From JBGMEA01 sp041447245 (GTDB taxonomy: Bacteria > Bacillota > Clostridia > Eubacteriales > Anaerofustaceae), in contig JBGMEA010000008.1 of assembly GCA_041447245.1 (NCBI GenBank), positions 156,860 to 220,859 on the forward strand: a stretch of 64,000 bases of DNA, written 5' to 3'. Of the stretch, positions 59,686 through 64,000 are shown piece by piece (within the stretch, counting starts at the first letter, position 1; every line of letters begins with the position of its first letter). The translations under genes were made by a program, and so were the position numbers. The notes under the pieces were generated by a model. That model saw nothing but the letters and a program-made list of their open reading frames with translations. It searched no databases and was not told the DNA's origin.

Positions 59686-59951
59686 AAATAAAAAAACCTT
59701 TGCCTAGAGCAAAGGACGGAATGTTCCGCGGTACCACCTTTATTGATTTACTTAAAATGTAAATCCTCTTTGTCAGACACGCCGCAATATTGCATAAATG
59801 TCTGCTCGTTTCGTTAACGGGACGATTCCGGTCTGTGCTACTGTTCGTTCACACAGACAGCTCGCAAAGGAACTTCATCTGTTTTTCGCATACTGCCTTT
59901 CATCAACACAGCTTGCTGAGATGCGGAAGAGACGGATTACTTTCTTTGTTC
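59686..59951 (-). promoter_or_regulatory. T-box riboswitch leader of the paaK-ACT-DUF2164 operon
   Basis: Read on the minus strand, the leader starts with stem I near 59951 (GAACAAAG, then AGTA). The conserved T-box AAGGTGGTACCGCGG lies at about 59740-59726. It ends with a terminator stem CCTTTGC/GGCAAAGG and a T-run (59713-59690). The antiterminator side TTCCGTCCTTT competes for the same bases. Lower stem I pairs CGTCT with AGATG and CAAAG with CTTTG. The specifier loop 3' strand reads GAAGTTCC, in which TTC (59872-59870) fits Phe; GTT (Val) is an alternative reading. Uncharged tRNA would then switch the operon on. Confidence 0.9.
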
Positions 59952-59994
59952 ATTGCTGTTTTCAGAATATTCTTACAATAAATAAGTTAGTGAT

Positions 59995-60023
59995 ATTATA
60001 GGATGATGCATCATAAATGTCAA
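59995..60023 (-). promoter_or_regulatory. Sigma-A promoter of the T-box/paaK operon
   Basis: TTGACA (60023-60018) and TATAAT (60000-59995) are separated by 17 nt on the minus strand, a full consensus. The spacer holds the 12-bp palindrome ATGATGCATCAT (60003-60014), which may be an additional operator. Confidence 0.85.
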
Positions 60024-60089
60024 GCGCTAATTGCAGTTTGCGGCACCGGGGGAAAAGATAGAGAAAAAAGACAATTTTTGGCAAATAAC

Positions 60090-60105
60090 AGTTGCATATG
60101 CACCT
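60090..60105. promoter_or_regulatory. Operator-like palindrome shared with the acd promoter
   Basis: AGTTGCATATGCACCT matches 14 of 16 bases of the perfect palindrome AGTTGCAAATGCAACT at 5267-5282. It lies between the divergent paaK leader and the URO-D operon. On the plus strand, TTGCAT (60092) with TAATAA (60115) could form a promoter overlapping it. Confidence 0.5.
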
Positions 60106-60397
60106 GTTACGATGTAATAATACAGAGGTGCGCTGGCGAAAAAAGGAAAGCCATCATTTGAATTGAAAGATGGAAAATTCAATCAAAAAATGAAAATTTT
60201 GCAATTTATCTTAAGAACACTGTAAACATATTGACATTTTGACTAAAATATATTATATTTTTTATAGTTTCAAAAGATTTACTAAAAACAGTTTGATAAG
60301 CAGAGATTTTTTTTAAAAAGTGTTTCGCCTGTCAAATCGAATTGCTCATTAATAATACAATATAACATTCAAATTATTCATGCATCCGCATCCTGTT
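60106..60397. other. AT-rich upstream region of the URO-D operon
   Basis: Very AT-rich, with a second possible promoter TTGACA (60232-60237) and TATATT (60255-60260), 17-nt spacer. No ORF or known RNA motif is seen, including no cobalamin riboswitch core. Confidence 0.4.
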
Positions 60398-60427
60398 TTG
60401 ACATATTTTTTCCAATGAATGTATGAT
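60398..60427 (+). promoter_or_regulatory. Predicted promoter of the URO-D operon
   Basis: TTGACA (60398-60403) and TATGAT (60422-60427) with an 18-nt spacer. The start codon lies 47 nt downstream. Confidence 0.65.
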
Positions 60428-60474
60428 GTTAAAAATGACAGATCAATTTTAACATATAACTAGGAAGGAAAGTT

Positions 60475-61632
60475 ATGGAAGAACATACCAAAAAACTGCA
60501 GGAAGAAAGAACTCAGCTGTTTCAAGATGTATATGACGGTCGAGTACCAAAACGGATTCCGATCGAGATCAGTATTACGTTTGATGCTTCTATCGAGTAC
60601 TGTGGTTTGGGTCTGAAAGAAACGCAATATGATCTGAATTCATACGAAGTTTATTTCGACAGAATATGCAGCGAATTCATAATGGATAAAATGCCGGTTA
60701 CGCTTTCTTCCAGAACTCCTCTGTATCCGAAACTGATGGGGTCAAAAGCGTTTGTGATGAGCAAAGAAGGGCATATGCAGCATCCCGAAGTCAGTTGTAT
60801 GCAGGTGGAAGAATACGATGAATTTATTGCAGATCCTTATAAATTTCTGGTTGACAAATGTATTCCTCGGCTGTTTACGGAAATCGGGCACGGAGATATG
60901 CGCGATGCACTGAATTTTGCAAAAGGATATAAGGCATCGGCAGACAATGCGGCAAAAGTCGGAGCAGCGACCGTAAAAATGAGTGAAAAATATGGATATG
61001 CTGCTTTACCGCGCGGACCGCTTTCAGAAGCTCCTCTTGACTTTTTGGCAGATCAGATTCGATCCTTTACCGGGATTGTGGGTGATATTCGGCGTGTTCC
61101 CGAGAAAGTGCTTGCTGCCTGTGATGTGTTGATTCCATTGATGGCAAGACTCGGAACCCTGCCCTCTTCGGGTAGATACGGAAGAACATTTTTGCCATTG
61201 CATATGGGACCGTTTCTTAATCAGAAACAATTTGAAAGATTTTGGTGGCCGTCTTTTAAGAAATTGATGGACTACTTTAAAGCAAACAGGATGGGATCAA
61301 AGATTTTTGTAGAGCAGAACTGGATGTCAAAAATTGATACGCTCGCGGAATTGGATGACTGCGTGGAAATGCAGTTTGAATACGGAGATCCGAAACTCTG
61401 CAAAGAAAAAGTTGGGAAAAAGAACATCATTTCCGGATTGTATCCGATTACATTACTTCAGACCGGGACTAAACGGGAGTGCACGGACAAAGCAAAAGAG
61501 CTGATGGATGTTCTTGCGCCGGGCGGTGGATATATCTTCAATATGGATAAGGGGATTTATTCGCTGAAAGGTAATATCGCAGAAAACTTAAAGGCCGTAA
61601 TTGATACAGTGCATACTTATGGTGTGTATTAA
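60475..61632 (+). CDS. Uroporphyrinogen decarboxylase (URO-D)-superfamily protein
   Basis: This 385-residue protein has the URO-D TIM-barrel layout used by HemE and by corrinoid methyltransferases such as MtaA and CmuA. Relevant segments are DGRVPKRIPIEISITFD near 20-36, GPLSEAPLDFLADQIRSFTG near 181-200, LPLHMGPFLNQKQFERFWWP near 242-261 and IFVEQNWMSKIDTLAELDD near 278-296. The HxCG-type zinc motif of MtaA and the HemE active-site residues are not visible. It is therefore neither a standard HemE nor a clear zinc methyltransferase. It heads an operon with a 48-residue protein and a GPH transporter. Its substrate is unknown. The ATG follows AAGGAAAGTT. Confidence 0.8.
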   Translation: MEEHTKKLQEERTQLFQDVYDGRVPKRIPIEISITFDASIEYCGLGLKETQYDLNSYEVYFDRICSEFIMDKMPVTLSSRTPLYPKLMGSKAFVMSKEGHMQHPEVSCMQVEEYDEFIADPYKFLVDKCIPRLFTEIGHGDMRDALNFAKGYKASADNAAKVGAATVKMSEKYGYAALPRGPLSEAPLDFLADQIRSFTGIVGDIRRVPEKVLAACDVLIPLMARLGTLPSSGRYGRTFLPLHMGPFLNQKQFERFWWPSFKKLMDYFKANRMGSKIFVEQNWMSKIDTLAELDDCVEMQFEYGDPKLCKEKVGKKNIISGLYPITLLQTGTKRECTDKAKELMDVLAPGGGYIFNMDKGIYSLKGNIAENLKAVIDTVHTYGVY

Positions 61633-61646
61633 AGGAGGCGGATCCC

Positions 61647-61793
61647 ATGAATATGGAAATGGAATCGGAATTCACCAGAAATTGGGAAGAATATATCAGA
61701 CAGAATCCTGATGTAGCAGAAATAAAAAATGCAAAAATCATGGATGAATATGAAGACGGAATTGTCCGTTTTGTATTGGGGTTGTTTATATAA
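61647..61793 (+). CDS. 48-residue protein of unknown function in the URO-D operon
   Basis: A small ORF starts at ATG 61647 with an excellent AAAGGAGG site, 14 nt after the URO-D stop. It reads MNMEMESEFTRNWEEYIRQN, then PDVAEIKNAKIMDEYEDGIV, and ends RFVLGLFI. It is acidic in the first 40 residues and hydrophobic at the end. I do not recognise it. It may be a genuine small protein, for example a membrane-touching partner of the transporter, or the start of a truncated gene. Confidence 0.55.
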   Translation: MNMEMESEFTRNWEEYIRQNPDVAEIKNAKIMDEYEDGIVRFVLGLFI

Positions 61794-61889
61794 AATGGGT
61801 GAATCGTCGGCTGTGTTTTCGGTCGGCATAAAAACCGTTGATTGCTTTTATCACATAAAAGTTATCATAAATTATATTAGGAGGACTTT

Positions 61890-63314
61890 ATGAAAAAACC
61901 ATTAAGCACTGCCTTGAAGATTTTCTACGGTGTTGGTGACTGCTCGTTTACGTTGATGACGAACATGGAAACGTATTACTTCCAGTCTTTCCTTACCGAC
62001 CTGGCAAAATTCTCCACAGCAACTGCCGGCGTGATCGGTACTGTTGCAAGTATTATTGACGCATGTCTGTCTTGGATTTACGGCGCGATCCTCAATAGCA
62101 TCAAGCCGATGAAATGGGGGCGTTATCGTTCCTGGCTCATCGTTGCTCCGTGGCTCGTTCCGTTCCTGTATGCGTTTGAGTTCCTGAAAATCGGAAATGG
62201 CACTGTCGCAGCTGTCGTAATTATTTTGGGTTATGTTCTCAGCCATATCGTATGGAACTTGGCATACGTAGGAAACGCATCGATGATCGTCGTTGCGGCA
62301 AGCTCTCCGGAAGACAGAGCACAGCTCACCGCTACCCGCGGTGCTTGGGCAAACCTGTCCAAAGTGCTGTTCTCATATGTCGGACTTCCGCTTGCTACTC
62401 TGCTTGCAGGCGTAGTCGGAGAAGTAAGCAAATTCGGTGCTGCTGCGTTCGTCCTTGGTTGGGTCATGGTGCTGTTCTATTTCGTACACTTCAAAATGTT
62501 CGAAGGATATGAAGAAACCGGCGCGGAAGAAATGGCAAAACCGAAAGACAAACAGGAAAAAACAAGCGGCGGCGACTTAGTCAGAGCGCTCTTCACAAAC
62601 GCTCCGTTGCTCATCCTGATGCTCTCCGATGTCGTTCGTTGGATCTTCAACTTCGTACTCGGCGGTATCGCTACTTATTACTTCAAATATGCAGGCGGAC
62701 TTACTCCGGCTGAATATGTACATTACTGGCCTTTGTACCTCTTGTTCACGAACCTTGCTGCTGTTATCGGTTCTTATGTCAGCAAATACTTTGCAAAAGC
62801 ATTCGGAGCAAAAATGGGAACCATCATCGTTTACACGTTGATCGCAGTTGCTTTGTTCCTTGCAAAAATGATCTATGCATCTGTCGGTGTTTGGGTCATC
62901 ATCATTCTCGTTGCTCTCGCACAGTTCGGTTACGGCGCAAGCTATGCGTTGATCCCGGCTATGTACAGTGACACGGTTATCTACTCGGAATGGAAAACTG
63001 GCAAAAACGCTGCCGGTTGGATCATGGGTTTGATGAACTTGCCTTTGAAAGTCGGCGTTATCGCAAGACCGGTTATCATTACGGCTTGCTTGGCTGCTGC
63101 AAAATATGACGGTGCTTCCGTAACGGCCGCATACAAAGCAGGCACATTCGTTCAGACCGCAGAATTGTCCAACGGTATCACGAATGCCTTCATGCTCATC
63201 CCTGCTATCTGCATGGTAGTCGGTATCGTACTGCTCCTGTTCGGTTACAGATTGAACAAAGCCAGAGTTGAAGAACTTCAGGCAGAAATCAACGCACGTA
63301 AAGAACAAGCTTAA
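61890..63314 (+). CDS. GPH-family (MelB-like) cation symporter
   Basis: This 474-residue transporter has about twelve membrane helices. FYGVGDCSFTLMTNMETYYF near 11-30 is the N-terminal signature of the glycoside-pentoside-hexuronide:cation symporters. PMKWGRYRSWLIVAP near 73-87 is the conserved loop. Codon use (frequent GCT, GTT, ATC, AAA) is more biased than in neighbours and suggests high expression. The gene follows the 48-residue ORF by 96 nt with an AGGAGG site. The substrate may be a glycoside or a conjugated aromatic compound used by the URO-D protein; this is not provable from sequence. Confidence 0.88.
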   Translation: MKKPLSTALKIFYGVGDCSFTLMTNMETYYFQSFLTDLAKFSTATAGVIGTVASIIDACLSWIYGAILNSIKPMKWGRYRSWLIVAPWLVPFLYAFEFLKIGNGTVAAVVIILGYVLSHIVWNLAYVGNASMIVVAASSPEDRAQLTATRGAWANLSKVLFSYVGLPLATLLAGVVGEVSKFGAAAFVLGWVMVLFYFVHFKMFEGYEETGAEEMAKPKDKQEKTSGGDLVRALFTNAPLLILMLSDVVRWIFNFVLGGIATYYFKYAGGLTPAEYVHYWPLYLLFTNLAAVIGSYVSKYFAKAFGAKMGTIIVYTLIAVALFLAKMIYASVGVWVIIILVALAQFGYGASYALIPAMYSDTVIYSEWKTGKNAAGWIMGLMNLPLKVGVIARPVIITACLAAAKYDGASVTAAYKAGTFVQTAELSNGITNAFMLIPAICMVVGIVLLLFGYRLNKARVEELQAEINARKEQA

Positions 63315-63345
63315 TCTTCGAACAGTCAAGAAGATGATAAATAAG

Positions 63346-63373
63346 AAAAGTCCGCATGTGCGGACTTTTCTTT
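63346..63373. terminator. Terminator of the GPH transporter
   Basis: AAAAGTCCGCA and TGCGGACTTTT pair around TG, followed by CTTTTC. Confidence 0.85.
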
Positions 63374-63525
63374 TCAAAAAATAATTTGGGCAATCTCAGG
63401 AGACGAGATGCTGTTTATTCCATGAAACAGTATCTTCCATTCAGAGTTTATAGTACAATGGATTTGTTAAGTCAGAAGATACAATCACAGAATGTTCCGA
63501 TTGTATCGATAGTGAGGTATGAACA

Positions 63526-63750
63526 ATGACGGAGAATAAAAATTCCGATGATAAGCGACCATCCCTATGGCAGTTTCTGATCAGCGATGCGATTAAAGCC
63601 GAAAGGGTGATGTTTTTTGCCGGGTTCGCAATTGCTATGGTTGGCCTGTTTTTGATAAAGAATGACACCGTTTCGTTTATAGTGACCGCAGCCGGATCGA
63701 TTCTTACATTTTCGGTAACGGATGCCATTATGAAAAAAGTACCGAAATAA
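63526..63750 (+). CDS. Small two-helix membrane protein
   Basis: This 74-residue protein has a charged N-terminus (MTENKNSDDKRPSLWQFLIS). Two membrane helices lie near 29-46 and 50-68, and the end is basic. It resembles no family I know. The ATG lacks a strong AGGAGG but is preceded by GAGGTATGAACA. It stands alone between two terminators. A weak promoter-like -10 may lie near 63450. Confidence 0.6.
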   Translation: MTENKNSDDKRPSLWQFLISDAIKAERVMFFAGFAIAMVGLFLIKNDTVSFIVTAAGSILTFSVTDAIMKKVPK

Positions 63751-63790
63751 GATTTCGAAACCAGCTTTATTATGCATGTTTTTTCAGAAT

Positions 63791-63815
63791 ACCGTCTTTT
63801 GTGACGGTTTTTTTA
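63791..63815 (+). terminator. Terminator of the small membrane protein gene
   Basis: ACCGTC and GACGGT pair around a six-base loop, followed by TTTTTTT. Confidence 0.8.
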
Positions 63816-63966
63816 TATGCATTAGGATAATAAAAAAATAATAAAAAAAGTGAAAACGGTGTCAATGTGACACAAATGTAACGCAGAATGAGTATGCTGA
63901 TAACATAAAACGAAAATTGTCTTTTCATTATGATGGGTAAGAAGATACGGTTAGGAGGAAAAAGGC

Positions 63967-64000
63967 ATGAAAACGAAGCTGAAAAAAGCGGTGGCGATCG
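63967..64000 (+). CDS. Start of a gene cut by the window end
   Basis: ATG 63967 follows TTAGGAGGAAAAAGGC and reads MKTKLKKAVAI before the window ends. The basic start then Ala/Val/Ile looks like the beginning of a signal peptide. Nothing more can be said. Confidence 0.6.
   Translation, partial: MKTKLKKAVAI

Noticed and set aside
60003..60014. ATGATGCATCAT as a separate transcription-factor site
   Set aside because: A 12-bp palindrome within the promoter spacer may be chance, and no second copy was found in a promoter here. Mentioned only in the promoter entry.
60428..60474. Cobalamin riboswitch ahead of the URO-D gene
   Set aside because: URO-D methyltransferase relatives use corrinoids, but no B12-box-like sequence or long structured leader is seen after the nearest promoter.

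Overview
The window is bacterial chromosome from what looks like an anaerobic, low-to-mid GC member of the Firmicutes, most probably a Clostridia lineage. The evidence is a T-box leader, perfect sigma-A promoters (TTGACA-17-TATAAT), AGGAGG-type ribosome binding sites, HemZ, Rrf2, XpaC/TelA, an electron-transfer flavoprotein whose alpha subunit carries a ferredoxin domain, and canonical parS sites. There is no rRNA, no CRISPR array, no intact transposase and no prophage. No species can be named from the sequence alone.

Layout. 0.1-6.1 kb (minus): an operon of acyl-CoA dehydrogenase, EtfB, ferredoxin-fused EtfA and an AMP-forming CoA ligase, resembling the caffeyl-CoA reductase module, with a DUF169 gene upstream. 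6.4-13.7 kb: methyltransferase, Sel1 protein, the parAB locus with two parS sites, acyl-ACP thioesterase, RlmH, radical SAM protein, a frameshifted ZIP transporter, DUF6483 and a decayed GtrA gene. 14.3-16.0 kb: DUF89 protein and flavodoxin/ferredoxin protein. 16.1-17.1 kb: a non-coding region of tandem, highly structured repeats. 17.1-21.1 kb: a drug-efflux MFS gene with a strong promoter/operator, then metY-metA behind a Cys-Cys leader peptide. 21.2-24.8 kb: AraC/GyrI/ABC drug-export operon. 24.9-36.2 kb: Rrf2, ATP-grasp, glpK, PHP phosphatase, RseC-like, ung, LCP ligase, XpaC-TelA-LemA-like-TPM envelope cluster and CorA. 36.4-47 kb: FtsX-type ABC exporter with TetR, HxlR, GGDEF cyclase, pentapeptide protein, alcohol dehydrogenase/cupin with a divergent MerR. 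47.1-48.4 kb: an AT-rich FRG-domain gene beside three tRNAs. 48.5-57.9 kb: XRE membrane regulator, hemZ-MBL-dtd, a two-component/lipoprotein/MFS operon, proC, DUF2164. 57.9-63.8 kb: paaK plus ACT protein under a T-box, and a divergent URO-D/small ORF/GPH-transporter operon.

How it fits together. Both ends of the window carry CoA-ester chemistry that suits fermentation of aromatic acids or amino acids. A nearly identical 16-bp palindrome lies in the promoter region of the Acd-Etf-ligase operon and between the paaK T-box and the URO-D operon, which suggests one shared regulator. Three genes (ZIP, TPM and a small ORF at 21.2 kb) carry frameshifts in or beside homopolymer runs, so base-calling errors should be considered before calling them pseudogenes.

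All assignments come from reading motifs in the sequence. No database search was run.
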